This document shows, piece after piece, positions 55,031 to 63,843 of a stretch of 64,000 nucleotides of DNA (within the stretch, counting starts at the first letter, position 1; the number at the start of each line of letters is the position of its first letter). The stretch is from the NCBI GenBank assembly GCA_963743785.1, contig CAVURD010000013.1, positions 62,001 through 126,000 of the forward strand, written 5' to 3'. The translations under genes were made by a program, and so were the position numbers. This DNA is from Bog-473 sp963743785 (GTDB lineage Bacteria; Actinomycetota; Acidimicrobiia; Acidimicrobiales; RAAP-2). Under the pieces are notes generated by a model. That model was not told the origin of the DNA. It worked only from the letters and a program-made list of their open reading frames with translations, and ran no database searches.

Positions 55031-55609
55031 GTGGGAAGACCAGCCAAAATAGGAAGGCCAGCCAAAATAAACAGAGCCGCCGTGCTGGCCGCCAGCCTGC
55101 AACTGGTTGACGAGCAAGGTCTGGCTGCCATCACCATGCAGGCCGTGGCGGACCGATTGGGCGTCACGCCCATGGCGCTCTACCGGCACGTCACGAACAA
55201 AGCGGATCTGCTCGACGGTTTGGTGGAGAGCGTTCTGCTGGAAGTTCCCCTGCCGGACCCGAATGACCCTTGGCCCGATCGACTGGCTGCCATCGCCCGG
55301 GGGACCCGGATCGCCGCCCTGCGCCACCCCGGGGTCTTTCCGCTTCTCCTGCAACGGGCGGCGGCCACGCCGGGGGCCCACCGCACTCGTGACGTCGTCT
55401 GCGCCGCGCTGCGCCAGGCCGGGTTGCCCGAAGGCGACGCGGCACAGCTGGAGCGGCTCCTCTCCACCGCCATCCTGGGCTTCGCGGCGAGTGAGGCCGG
55501 TGGTCGTTTCGCCGCGCTCTCACCCGAGCAACTCGATGCCGACTTCGCCCGGCTCCAGGACGTAGTGGCGGGGGCCGTTCTGGGTGCCCTGGCTGCGACA
55601 ACTCCGTGA
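55031..55609 (+). CDS. TetR family transcriptional regulator with TetR-type C-terminal domain
   Basis: About 192 residues. NRAAVLAASLQLVDEQGLAA and MQAVADRLGVTPMALYRHVT form the DNA-binding domain with TetR-like ALYRHV. The C-terminal half resembles the tetracycline-repressor C domain (ILGFAASEAGGRF). Two 18-bp copies at 55034-55069 repeat GRPAKI at the N-terminus. GTG at 55031 is chosen; GTG at 54989 is in frame and would overlap the preceding gene. The following AhpD-like gene starts 16 bases later and is a likely target or partner. Confidence 0.85.
   Translation: MGRPAKIGRPAKINRAAVLAASLQLVDEQGLAAITMQAVADRLGVTPMALYRHVTNKADLLDGLVESVLLEVPLPDPNDPWPDRLAAIARGTRIAALRHPGVFPLLLQRAAATPGAHRTRDVVCAALRQAGLPEGDAAQLERLLSTAILGFAASEAGGRFAALSPEQLDADFARLQDVVAGAVLGALAATTP
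55034..55069. repeat. 18-bp direct duplication in the TetR gene
   Basis: GGAAGACCAGCCAAAATA is followed at once by GGAAGGCCAGCCAAAATA, one base different. It adds six residues (GRPAKI) in frame. AT-rich compared with its surroundings. Confidence 0.85.
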
Positions 55610-55625
55610 GGCCTTACGATGCCCC

Positions 55626-55970
55626 ATGGAACATTTTCACCAGGTAACTGACGAATTGCGGGCTCCGTACCGCGCCCTCACCGAGGCCATTCCCGACGTC
55701 ATGGCCGGCTACCGCGCCCTCCAGACGGCGGCCATGGCCGACGGCACACTGTCGGCCAGCACGAAGGAGCTCATCGCGCTCGCCATTGCCATTACCCGAG
55801 AGTGCGATGGCTGTATCTCGGCCCATGCCCGAGGGGCCGTCATGCGTGGGGCCACCGAGAGCGAGGTCACCGAAATGATCGGGGTCGCCATCTCGATGAA
55901 CGGGGGGCCCGGAACGGTGTGGGGCCCCCGGGCGCTCGCCGCTTTTCAGGAATTCGCCGATCCGGCCTGA
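55626..55970 (+). CDS. AhpD/carboxymuconolactone decarboxylase family protein
   Basis: 114-residue single-domain protein. The active site is TRECDGCISAHARGAVMRGA (CxxC with His), preceded by ALQTAAMADGTLSASTKELI. Small AhpD-like proteins act as trimers or hexamers in thiol peroxide defence or aromatic-lactone chemistry. ATG at 55626 gives the natural N-terminus. Probably co-transcribed with the TetR gene. A CGCCGG-ATGG-CCGGCG hairpin (55973-55988) follows its stop directly and may act in termination. Confidence 0.88.
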   Translation: MEHFHQVTDELRAPYRALTEAIPDVMAGYRALQTAAMADGTLSASTKELIALAIAITRECDGCISAHARGAVMRGATESEVTEMIGVAISMNGGPGTVWGPRALAAFQEFADPA

Positions 55971-55989
55971 GTCGCCGGATGGCCGGCGC

Positions 55990-56051
<62 letters not shown>

Positions 56052-56077
56052 CGCCGTCGGGAAGCGCCGTCAGAGAG

Positions 56078-57376
56078 TCAGCGTGCGATAGCCACCGGCG
56101 TGAACTGGCAGTCGAGGTGCTTGATCCCGTTGATGAACGGGGAGCGCAGTCGATCGGGCTCGCCGCTGGCGACGATGTCGGGGAGGCGCTCGAAGAGCTG
56201 GCGGAACATCACGCCGATCTCCTGGCGGGCCAGGTGGGCACCCAGACAGAAGTGCGGTCCCGCCGCTCCGAACCCGATGTGCGGATTGGGATTGCGACGG
56301 ACATCAAAGGTGTAGGGATCCTCGAACACGTCCTCGTCCCGGTTGGCCGAGTTGTAGAACAAAATGACCTTGTCGCCCACCTTCAGCTCTTCGCCACCGA
56401 GCGTGGTGTCCTGGGCGACGGTGCGGCGCATCCAGATGACCGGAGTGCCCCACCGCACGATCTCGTCGACCCCGGAGGCGCCGATGCCGGACGGATCGGC
56501 CTGCCAGAGTGCACGCTGATCGGGATGCTCGGTCAAGGCCAGGAGACCGTGGCTGATGGCGTTGCGGGTGGTCTCGTTCCCGGCCACCACCAGCAGGATG
56601 AAGAAGGACGCCACTTCCGATGGGCTGAGCGCCTCGCCGTCGATGTTGGTGTTGATGAGGGCCGAGGTCACGTCGTCGGTGGGATTGCCCCGACGGGATT
56701 CGGCCAACCCGGTCATGAGCAGGTTCAACTCCTGGGCCGCCATCAGGAAGGCGGCCAGCGGATCGCTGCCTTCGGCGACGTACTCCGGGTCGCCGTTGCT
56801 GAGGATCACATTGGACGCGTTGAACACGGCGTCGTAGTCGGACGCACCGATCCCCATCATGTCGCAGATGATCTCGAGGGGGAGCCGGGCCGCCACGTCG
56901 ACCACGAAGTCACAACCGCCGGATCCGGCCACCCGATTGATGACGTCGTTGGCCACGAATTCAATGCGATCTTCGATGCTCTTGATCATTCTCGGGTTGA
57001 AAGCGGCCGAGACGATGCGGCGAAGGCGGGCGTGCCGCGGGTTGTCCGTGTTGATCATGGAGCCGAAGAACTCGAGCATCTCCTCCGGCATGTCGGGAAT
57101 GGTGGTGGCACCGGGGCCCGACAGGTAGATCTCCGGATGCCGGCTGGCCTCGGAAATGTCGGCGTGCCGAGTCAGGGCGCGATATCCCGGGCCTTTCGGC
57201 ACCAGGGCGGCCATTTCCGACGGGATCTCGGGTTCCTCGAAGAACGGCATGGGCCGCTCCCGGCGCAGGAGCTGAAAGGCGCCTTCTCGCTCGGCCCAGG
57301 GGCGAGCCCAAAATTCGATGTCCGAGAGGTCTATTTCATCAAGGGTGAGCACTGGCTGCGGTCGCACACGTGTCAC
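56078..57376 (-). CDS. Cytochrome P450
   Basis: 432 residues. VAGNETTRNAISHGLLALTE is the oxygen-activating I helix, EIVRWGTPVIWMRRT the K-helix with its ExxR-type start, and FGAAGPHFCLGAHLARQEI the haem loop with the cysteine ligand. The overall pattern (NTDNPRHARLRRIVSAAFNP) is that of bacterial lipid- or steroid-hydroxylating P450s such as the CYP125/CYP142 type, but the subfamily cannot be fixed. Redox partners would be a ferredoxin like that at 53480. GTG start at 57376 lies only 28 bases from the divergent hydrolase. Confidence 0.93.
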   Translation of the reverse strand: MTRVRPQPVLTLDEIDLSDIEFWARPWAEREGAFQLLRRERPMPFFEEPEIPSEMAALVPKGPGYRALTRHADISEASRHPEIYLSGPGATTIPDMPEEMLEFFGSMINTDNPRHARLRRIVSAAFNPRMIKSIEDRIEFVANDVINRVAGSGGCDFVVDVAARLPLEIICDMMGIGASDYDAVFNASNVILSNGDPEYVAEGSDPLAAFLMAAQELNLLMTGLAESRRGNPTDDVTSALINTNIDGEALSPSEVASFFILLVVAGNETTRNAISHGLLALTEHPDQRALWQADPSGIGASGVDEIVRWGTPVIWMRRTVAQDTTLGGEELKVGDKVILFYNSANRDEDVFEDPYTFDVRRNPNPHIGFGAAGPHFCLGAHLARQEIGVMFRQLFERLPDIVASGEPDRLRSPFINGIKHLDCQFTPVAIAR

Positions 57377-57404
57377 CCTAGCCAGGCTCCCTAAGCTCGA
57401 TCAT

Positions 57405-58616
57405 ATGTGTGACGCCCTGTGCGGCCTCGGGCCGAGCGGCATGGTCTTCGCCAAGAATTCCGATCGCCCGATCGGAGAGGTCCAGCTGGCCGTCCCGTTC
57501 GGTCGGCGGGCGTCGGCGGGCTGCACGCTGCGCACGCAGTACCTCTCCATCGGGGACACGGGCGCCCACGCCGCCCTGCTGTCGTGTCCCACCTGGCTGT
57601 GGGGTGCCGAGCACGGGGTCAATGAATTCGGGGTGGCCATCGGCAACGAACGCGTCAGCACGGTGCATCGGGTGGCCGAGGCCCGGCCCGCCTTGACGGG
57701 GATGGATCTGGTGCGCCTCGGCCTCGAACGGGCCCGCAGCGCCGACGAAGCCGTCGGCATCATGACCGACCTGCTCACCACCCACGGGCAGGGGGGGATT
57801 GCCGATGCGGTACGCCAGGAGGCCTACGACTCCTCGTTCCTCATCGCCGATGCGGGGCAGGCCTTCGTGCTCGATACGTCGGGCACCAGCTTCGCCGCCG
57901 CCCCTTTTCCCGACGGCACGGCCATCAGCAACCGGATCACCCTTGGCTCGAATTGGACAAAGGGGTCGACCGACCTCCTTCCGGGTGAGGACTTCGAACG
58001 CTTCCGCGATCATTCGAAACGCACCGGCTACGCCGATGTCCGCCTGGCGGCCAGCCGCAGCTTCCTCGCCGGACACCCTCGCGGCGGACTGACCCCGGCC
58101 GCCGTGGCGGCCCACCTGCGGGACCACGGTCAGGGGCCGTGGGGCGAACCCGGCGTGGCCGGGCCGGCCTCACCACCCCCTACTGAGGTGCGGGCCGACT
58201 TCACGGGAATCAGCGTCTGCATGCACGTGAGCGGACTCAGTGTGACGGCGGCGTCGCTGATCGCCGTGCTGCCCGCCGACTTGAGCGCCGGCGCACCCGT
58301 GCAGGCCTACGTGGCGCTGGGAAGCCCGTGTGTCAGCATCTTCGTTCCCGCCTTTCCGAGCACGGTGGCCGGGCTGCCGTCGTTGGTGCCACGTGAACTC
58401 TGGCGCGAAGAGATGTGGCGGACCGCCGACGCGCTTCGCCTGCAGGTTGAGGCCAATCCGGCGTCGATCAGCGCCGTGCGCCAGTGTCTCGCTCCGGTGG
58501 AGGACGAATTGTGGGCCGAGGCCGATGCGGTCAGGGAGCGACCGGACCGGTGGGCCGAGGTCGGCCGCTCCTGGGGCCAGCGAGCGATGGGCGCCATGGC
58601 CTCCTGCATCTCCTGA
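57405..58616 (+). CDS. C69/secernin-like N-terminal nucleophile hydrolase
   Basis: 403 residues. MCDALCGLGPSGMVFAKNSD places Cys2 as the N-terminal nucleophile after Met removal, as in dipeptidase C69 and secernins. LWGAEHGVNEFGVAIGNERV and SSFLIADAGQAFVLDTSG are further family motifs. No signal peptide is seen, so it is cytoplasmic. The substrate is unknown: amide or peptide bond cleavage is expected. ATG at 57405 shares a 28-base divergent gap with P450, implying overlapping promoters. Confidence 0.85.
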   Translation: MCDALCGLGPSGMVFAKNSDRPIGEVQLAVPFGRRASAGCTLRTQYLSIGDTGAHAALLSCPTWLWGAEHGVNEFGVAIGNERVSTVHRVAEARPALTGMDLVRLGLERARSADEAVGIMTDLLTTHGQGGIADAVRQEAYDSSFLIADAGQAFVLDTSGTSFAAAPFPDGTAISNRITLGSNWTKGSTDLLPGEDFERFRDHSKRTGYADVRLAASRSFLAGHPRGGLTPAAVAAHLRDHGQGPWGEPGVAGPASPPPTEVRADFTGISVCMHVSGLSVTAASLIAVLPADLSAGAPVQAYVALGSPCVSIFVPAFPSTVAGLPSLVPRELWREEMWRTADALRLQVEANPASISAVRQCLAPVEDELWAEADAVRERPDRWAEVGRSWGQRAMGAMASCIS

Positions 58617-58699
58617 TGCGTATCCCCTGAACTGGCCAGACCCGGCGTTACACTCACCGAACCGGGACGACCGGTATCCCCCTCGCCAAGGAGAGACGT

Positions 58700-59302
58700 A
58701 TGCCGAGCTTATTGACGGCCGACGAGATCGCAGTGGGCGATGTCGTCACGGACAGGATGCAGAAACTGTGGGCCTGGTACCTCGGCGGGGGCATCCTTTC
58801 TGTGATCTTCGGTTTTGTGGTCATCAGCTACAAGCACGTCAGCGTCAACGTCCTGATCTATTTTGCCAGTGCGTACTTCATCGCCGTCGGGCTCTTCCTG
58901 CTGGTGGGATCGCTGGGGATGCTCAAGCAGCGTTGGCTCCTCGCCGTCATGGGCGTCTTGTGGATCGCCGCCGGTGTCATCGGCTTTGTCTGGCCGCATA
59001 TCACCATCTACGTCATCGCCATCCTGATCGGATGGTCGTTCCTGGTCTTCGGAGTCGTCGACATCGTGCATGCATTGGAACGCCGTCACCTGCCCTATTG
59101 GTGGGTCCAACTGATCCGAGGCGTTGCCTCTGTGGTGATCGCCTTCCTGGTCATTCGGCACCCCGGGGGCACCCTCACCGGGATAGTGATCCTGCTCGGG
59201 ATCTGGGCGATCCTCTTCGGTGTCATTGAGATCGTCGGCGCCTTTTCCGCTCGCCACGCCGTGCGAGATTGGGAAGCGCTCAAGGCACAGGTCAACCGAT
59301 AG
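58700..59302 (+). CDS. HdeD/DUF308-family membrane protein
   Basis: 200 residues with six hydrophobic helices in two repeated halves: GGILSVIFGFVVISYKHV, LIYFASAYFIAVGLFLLVG, LLAVMGVLWIAAGVIGFVWP, then IYVIAILIGWSFLVFGVVDI, and GIVILLGIWAILFGVIEIVG. Related to acid-stress HdeD of enteric bacteria; the role in actinobacteria is unknown. The ATG follows AAGGAGAGACGT, an excellent ribosome site. Confidence 0.88.
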   Translation: MPSLLTADEIAVGDVVTDRMQKLWAWYLGGGILSVIFGFVVISYKHVSVNVLIYFASAYFIAVGLFLLVGSLGMLKQRWLLAVMGVLWIAAGVIGFVWPHITIYVIAILIGWSFLVFGVVDIVHALERRHLPYWWVQLIRGVASVVIAFLVIRHPGGTLTGIVILLGIWAILFGVIEIVGAFSARHAVRDWEALKAQVNR

Positions 59303-59470
59303 CGCAGCGGCACCTCGGCGCGATTGGCCACGCGCGCCGGGCTTCTTGTCCGAGGTCGGCACCGGGCGAGCCCGCCCAACTGGCTCGTGCGGGTGCGGAT
59401 CAGGGCTCTCCTGGGCCAGGACCAGGCACACCGGGGTCACGGATGGCTCCTGGCACGGCACAATGGTGGG

Positions 59471-59806
59471 GTGACCGAGACCCAGACCGACCTCACCGAC
59501 GACGAACGGGCCGACCGATTGACCAAGTTGCGCGGCATCATCGACCTCATGCGACCGGCCGTCCAGGCCGACGGGGGAGACCTGGTCCTGGTCAGGGCCG
59601 ACGTCGAGAGCGGCGTCGTCGAGGTGCAGCTGCAGGGCGCGTGCAGCTCGTGCGCCATCAGCGAGGCCACCCTCTCGGGCGGCGTCGAGCGCATACTCCG
59701 CGACCGTCTGCCCTGGGTCACCGACGTGATCGGTGGTCTCGACGATGCGCTCACCGAAGACGAGAGCTCGGCCCTCGGCAGCGGCGGGTACGTGCCCAGT
59801 CTGTGA
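59471..59806 (+). CDS. NifU-like C-terminal domain protein
   Basis: 111 residues. LRPAVQADGGDLVLV-type start (LMRPAVQADGGDLVLVRADV) and the cluster-binding GACSSCAIS (CxxC) are diagnostic of the NifU/Nfu domain that carries or delivers iron-sulfur clusters. No other Isc/Suf gene is close. GTG at 59471 behind GGTGGG is chosen, and the frame is closed shortly upstream. It may support the iron-sulfur proteins of the 52-53 kb operon (inference). Confidence 0.9.
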   Translation: MTETQTDLTDDERADRLTKLRGIIDLMRPAVQADGGDLVLVRADVESGVVEVQLQGACSSCAISEATLSGGVERILRDRLPWVTDVIGGLDDALTEDESSALGSGGYVPSL

Positions 59807-59832
59807 CGTCCGGGCCGGAGAGACCGGCTCAT

Positions 59833-59851
59833 TAGTTAGCAAAACTAACTA
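59833..59851. promoter_or_regulatory. Candidate MarR operator
   Basis: TAGTTAG-CAAAA-CTAACTA is a perfect inverted repeat with 7-bp arms, ten bases upstream of the MarR ATG. Size and AT-rich centre are typical of MarR dimers, so autoregulation is very likely. It probably also overlaps the -10 region. Confidence 0.75.
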
Positions 59852-59861
59852 TACTGGGGGC

Positions 59862-60323
59862 ATGGCCGCTACCCCCACCACCGCTCCGGAGCCACGGGTG
59901 GCGGTGGACAACGAGGAATTGGCCAGCCGCCTTCGACTCAACATCAATCGGTTGCACCGGCGCCTGCGGCAGGAGTCGCTGGCCGGTCTCTCTCCGGCCC
60001 AGGCGTCCGCCCTCGGTGCGGTGAACCGCCTGGGCAGTCCCACCCTGGGGGAGTTGGCGGCCATCGAGCAGGTCCAGCCGCCGACCATGACCCGCATTGT
60101 GGCGACCCTGACGGACTCGGGCATGGTGACCCGAGTGACCGATGTCGCCGACCGGCGCAGCGCCCGGGTCCGCATCACACCGGCGGGCAAGCGGTCCCTC
60201 GAGCGGATCCGCACGCTGAAGAACGCCTTCCTCACCCGCCGGTTGGCCGACCTGAGTCCCACCGAACAAGCCCGCGCCACCGAGCTGATCGCCCTGCTCG
60301 AACACCTATTGGGCGAGCAATGA
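59862..60323 (+). CDS. MarR family transcriptional regulator
   Basis: 153 residues. Winged helix: LSPAQASALGAVNRLGSPTL, then LAAIEQVQPPTMTRIVATLT (recognition helix) and TRVTDVADRRSARVRITPAG (wing with DRR). The C-terminal helices allow dimerisation. Its stop overlaps the MFS transporter ATG (ATGA). With the palindrome upstream it is a clear MarR-efflux pair: ligand binding should release both genes. Confidence 0.93.
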   Translation: MAATPTTAPEPRVAVDNEELASRLRLNINRLHRRLRQESLAGLSPAQASALGAVNRLGSPTLGELAAIEQVQPPTMTRIVATLTDSGMVTRVTDVADRRSARVRITPAGKRSLERIRTLKNAFLTRRLADLSPTEQARATELIALLEHLLGEQ

Positions 60324-61654
60324 CCCGGCTCCGGAGAGCGACCCGCAAGACATTCGTCGCCTTGTCGGTGCGCAATTACCGACTCTATTTCACCGGCCAG
60401 GTCATTTCGGTCTCCGGCACCTGGATGCAGATGGTGGCGCAGACCTACCTGATCCTCTTCATTCTGCACGGGACCGGGGTCGATGTGGCGATCGCGACCG
60501 GGCTGCAGTTCCTGCCCATGCTCTTCTTCGGCACGTTCGGTGGCCTGATCGCCGACCGCGTCGACAAGCGAAAGATGCTCTATGCCACCCAGGGTTCTGC
60601 CGCCGTGCTGGCGCTGGCCTTCGGCCTCCTGGTGGTGACCGGGTCGGCCCAACTGACCTATGTCTTCGTGCTGGCCGGGCTCCTCGGCGTGGTGAATCTC
60701 TTCGACAACCCGGCCCGTCAGACCTTCGTCCCCGAAATGGTCGGGCTCGATCTCCTGCCCAACGCCGTGAGCCTGAACAGCGTGGTGATGAACGGGGCCC
60801 GGGTGATCGGACCGGGCATCGGTGGTGTCCTGATCCTGACCCTGGGTGTGTCCACCTGCTTCATGGTCAACGCGGCTTCCTATGTTGCCGTTCTGGTCGC
60901 GCTCACCCTGATGCGCACGTCGGAGCTCCATCCGACCCGAGCGGTGGCCCGGGCAAAGGGCCAAGTGCGCGAGGGTCTGCGCTACGTATGGGCCACACCC
61001 GACTTGAGAAATCCATTGCTCTCCATGGCGGTGGTCGGCGTCTTTGCCTTCAACTTCACCGTCACGCTCCCTCTTCTGGCCAAATTCACCTTCAACGGAG
61101 GGGCGGGTCTGTACAGCGCCTTCCTGGCCGCCATGGGCATTGGAGCGGTCTGCGGCGGCTTGTTCACCGCCCACCGCAGCCGGCCGTCCCAGAAGCTCCT
61201 CGCCCTCATCGGGGTGATCTTCGGGTCATTGATTTTGGCGGTCGGGTTCTCACCCACCAAGACGGTGGCCCTCCTCTTCCTGGTGCCGATGGGTGCGGCC
61301 AGCATTGCCTTCATCGCCACGAACAACGCCATCTTGCAGTTGCGGTCCGAGCCGTCGATGCGAGGCCGGGTCATGTCCCTCAACGCCATCGCCTTCTTGG
61401 GCAGCACCCCCATCGGCGCTCCGCTGTTGGGGTGGATCAGCGATGCCACCACGCCCCGGGTGGCGCTGCTGGTCGGAGGCATGGCCACCCTGGCGGCCAG
61501 CATTCCCCTGGTGCTCTATGCCACCAGGGGTGACCGGATACGCGGAGCCGCGGTCGCGGTCGATGAAGAGATGGTGGCCGAAGAGGGGGGCGAGGTGGTG
61601 GCCCTGCCCTTGCCTGAGCAGCTCCCTCTTTCGGGAGAGCGCCGTCTTGGTTGA
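60320..61654 (+). CDS. MFS transporter (MFS_3, EntS-like)
   Basis: 444 residues and about 12 helices. FVALSVRNYRLYFTGQVISV then GTWMQMVAQTYLILFI, and the loop GGLIADRVDKRKML is the MFS A-like motif. This transporter group exports siderophores or drugs. The last 50 residues are a charged cytoplasmic tail (DEEMVAEEGGEVVALPLPEQ). Co-expressed with MarR, so it is probably an inducible efflux pump. It ends seven bases before the methyltransferase gene. Confidence 0.92.
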   Translation: MTRLRRATRKTFVALSVRNYRLYFTGQVISVSGTWMQMVAQTYLILFILHGTGVDVAIATGLQFLPMLFFGTFGGLIADRVDKRKMLYATQGSAAVLALAFGLLVVTGSAQLTYVFVLAGLLGVVNLFDNPARQTFVPEMVGLDLLPNAVSLNSVVMNGARVIGPGIGGVLILTLGVSTCFMVNAASYVAVLVALTLMRTSELHPTRAVARAKGQVREGLRYVWATPDLRNPLLSMAVVGVFAFNFTVTLPLLAKFTFNGGAGLYSAFLAAMGIGAVCGGLFTAHRSRPSQKLLALIGVIFGSLILAVGFSPTKTVALLFLVPMGAASIAFIATNNAILQLRSEPSMRGRVMSLNAIAFLGSTPIGAPLLGWISDATTPRVALLVGGMATLAASIPLVLYATRGDRIRGAAVAVDEEMVAEEGGEVVALPLPEQLPLSGERRLG

Positions 61655-61660
61655 CCGGTA

Positions 61661-62458
61661 ATGGCCAGCGAGAGTCCGTATCTCTTTGGCGACCGCCGCC
61701 GGGCCAGTTCTTTTGGCGACGATGCCGAACAGTATGACCGGGTCCGGCCGTCCTACCCCAGGGCCTTGATCGACCATCTCATGACGGAACGGCCCACCAC
61801 GGTCCTCGACGTCGGGTGCGGTACGGGCATCACCTCCAGGCTGTTGGAGGCCCGCGGCTGTGATGTCGTGGGACTGGAGCCCGACGCCCGCATGGCGTCC
61901 GTGGCTCGCCGGCACGGCACGGCGGTCGAGAGCGGCACATTTGAAGACTGGGACGCCGGGTCCCGGAGATTCGATCTCCTGATTGCGGGCCAGGCCTGGC
62001 ACTGGGTCGATCCGCACGTGGGCGCGTCCAAGGCGGCCGAGGTCCTGCATCCCGGTGGCCGGATCGGCCTCTTCTGGAACCAGTCGAATCCCACTCCGGA
62101 GATCAACGAAGCCCTGCGCAGGGCCTATCTGCGCTGCGCTCCTGAGTTGGCGAAGCATTCGGTGCTGCTGGGCCAGCGGGATCGGTCCCTCTACGCGGCG
62201 ATTGCCGATGCCGTCCGCGCCACCAGCCGATTCCAGATGGTATCGATGCACTGGTTTGACCACGAGGCCACGTACCCGACCGAGACATGGCTCGAACTCT
62301 CGGCGACCCACAGCGACCACCGGACCCTCCCGCCCGACCAGCTGGCTGAACTCCTTGCCGCGTTGCGCACCGAGATCGACCAGTGCGGTGGACGGGTTCC
62401 GGTCCGCTACGAAACGACCTTGGTGACCGGCCGGACCCTCGGCGAAGGGCGGACTTAA
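61661..62458 (+). CDS. Class I SAM-dependent methyltransferase
   Basis: 265 residues. SFGDDAEQYDRVRPSYP start, VLDVGCGTGITSRLL (motif I with GxGxG), VVGLEPDARM (acidic residue of motif II) and FDLLIAGQAWHWVDP are typical of the Methyltransf_11/25 group. Substrate unknown. It follows the MFS gene by seven bases, so it may act on the compound that is exported. The stop TAA shares bases with the stop of the convergent acyl-CoA dehydrogenase. Confidence 0.9.
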   Translation: MASESPYLFGDRRRASSFGDDAEQYDRVRPSYPRALIDHLMTERPTTVLDVGCGTGITSRLLEARGCDVVGLEPDARMASVARRHGTAVESGTFEDWDAGSRRFDLLIAGQAWHWVDPHVGASKAAEVLHPGGRIGLFWNQSNPTPEINEALRRAYLRCAPELAKHSVLLGQRDRSLYAAIADAVRATSRFQMVSMHWFDHEATYPTETWLELSATHSDHRTLPPDQLAELLAALRTEIDQCGGRVPVRYETTLVTGRTLGEGRT

Positions 62459-63684
62459 GCGGGCTTGGGTTCCTTGGGGAGTCCGAGGATGCGCTCACCC
62501 ACGATGTTGCGCTGAATTTCTGCCGTGCCGCCCCAGATGGTTTCTGATCGCGAGAAGAAGAAGAGCGCTTGCAGGTCGTTGACGGGGTAGTTGCGCGCCC
62601 GCGCTCGCCTGCCTCCGGGGAGCAGTGATTCCTGGTCCCCGCTGCCCAACAAGATCTGACTGTCCAGGCCCAGGATATCCATGGCCAGCAGCATCGTCTC
62701 CTGATGGGCTTCGGACCAGAACATCTTGTTGCACGCGCTCAACGCGGCGGTCGTGTGCGTCCCGGCCAACACGTCGGTCAGCGTGCGAAAGCCGTTGATC
62801 TCCATGATTTTGATCTTCGCCCATGACCGCGCCAACCGCTGTCGAATGAGGGGATCGCCGGTGCGCCCGCGTTCTTGAGCCAAGCTCAGAATTTGGTTGA
62901 ACTCTTTGAGAAAGCGGCGATAGCCCGTGGTCGATGAGGTCCCGCGCTCGAATCCCAGCGTGGTCATGGCGACCTTCCAACCGTTGTTGACCCCGCCGAT
63001 GACGTTGTCCTTGGGGCAGCGGACATTGGTGAAGAACACCTCATTGAACTCAGCCGATCCGTCGACCTGTTCGATGGGACGGACCTCGACCCCGGCCTGC
63101 TTCATGGGGACCAGCAAATACGAGATGCCAGCGTGCTTGGGCGCCTCGGGGTCGGTGCGGGCCAGCAGGAAGATGTAGTCGGCATGGCGGGCTTGGGTCG
63201 TCCAGACCTTCTGCCCGTTGACGATCCATTCGTCGCCGTCCAATTCGGCTTTCGTCTTGAGCCCGGCAAGGTCCGAGCCGGCGTCAGGTTCGCTGAATCC
63301 CTGGCACCAGGCGATCTCACCCTTGAGGATGCCCGGGATGAATCGCTGCTTCTGTTCCTCGGTGCCCCATTGCAAGAGGGTGGGTCCGACGAGTGTGTCG
63401 CCGAAGAAGTCAGCCCGCAGAGGAGCACCGGCTCGAGCGAACTCCTCGTTGAGCACCACCTGCTGCAGGAGGCTCAGTCCCTTGCCGCCGTATTCGGCGG
63501 GCCAGCTGGCGCAGATCCAGCCTCCGGCGAACAGCTTGGCCGTCCACTCCTGATTGAAGGCCGTGCGCTCCTCGGGGGTCATGGAGAACCCCGGCTGGCC
63601 CCAGCCGTCGGGCAGGTTCTCGCTCAGCCAGTCCCGGATCACGCCGCGGAATTCCTCTGCTTCGGGGGGATACGCCAGATCCAT
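62455..63684 (-). CDS. Acyl-CoA dehydrogenase
   Basis: 409 residues. WCQGFSEPDAGSDLAGLKTK is the FAD/substrate signature, VWTTQARHADYIFLLARTDP and FFTNVRCPKDNVIGGVNNGW follow, and FSRSETIWGGTAEIQRNIV ends the FAD-binding part. The length and the sequence type match the FadE-group enzymes used in cholesterol/steroid side-chain breakdown, which often work as heterodimers; no partner is adjacent. ATG at 63684 begins MDLAYPPEAEEFRGVIRDWL, the usual N-terminus. Confidence 0.93.
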   Translation of the reverse strand: MDLAYPPEAEEFRGVIRDWLSENLPDGWGQPGFSMTPEERTAFNQEWTAKLFAGGWICASWPAEYGGKGLSLLQQVVLNEEFARAGAPLRADFFGDTLVGPTLLQWGTEEQKQRFIPGILKGEIAWCQGFSEPDAGSDLAGLKTKAELDGDEWIVNGQKVWTTQARHADYIFLLARTDPEAPKHAGISYLLVPMKQAGVEVRPIEQVDGSAEFNEVFFTNVRCPKDNVIGGVNNGWKVAMTTLGFERGTSSTTGYRRFLKEFNQILSLAQERGRTGDPLIRQRLARSWAKIKIMEINGFRTLTDVLAGTHTTAALSACNKMFWSEAHQETMLLAMDILGLDSQILLGSGDQESLLPGGRRARARNYPVNDLQALFFFSRSETIWGGTAEIQRNIVGERILGLPKEPKPA

Positions 63685-63843
63685 GGGTCAACGGTATCGG
63701 TACGGCAGGGCGACCAGGTCGGGACGGTGGAGGGCCGTCCCGCCGGGACGGTCCGGGGGGCACCGGTGGCTCGACGTTCTCTGGGCGGCTCCGAGACCCT
63801 GACCTGGACGGCCAGGGGCCCGGCCGTCATCGGCGCCCGGCGG

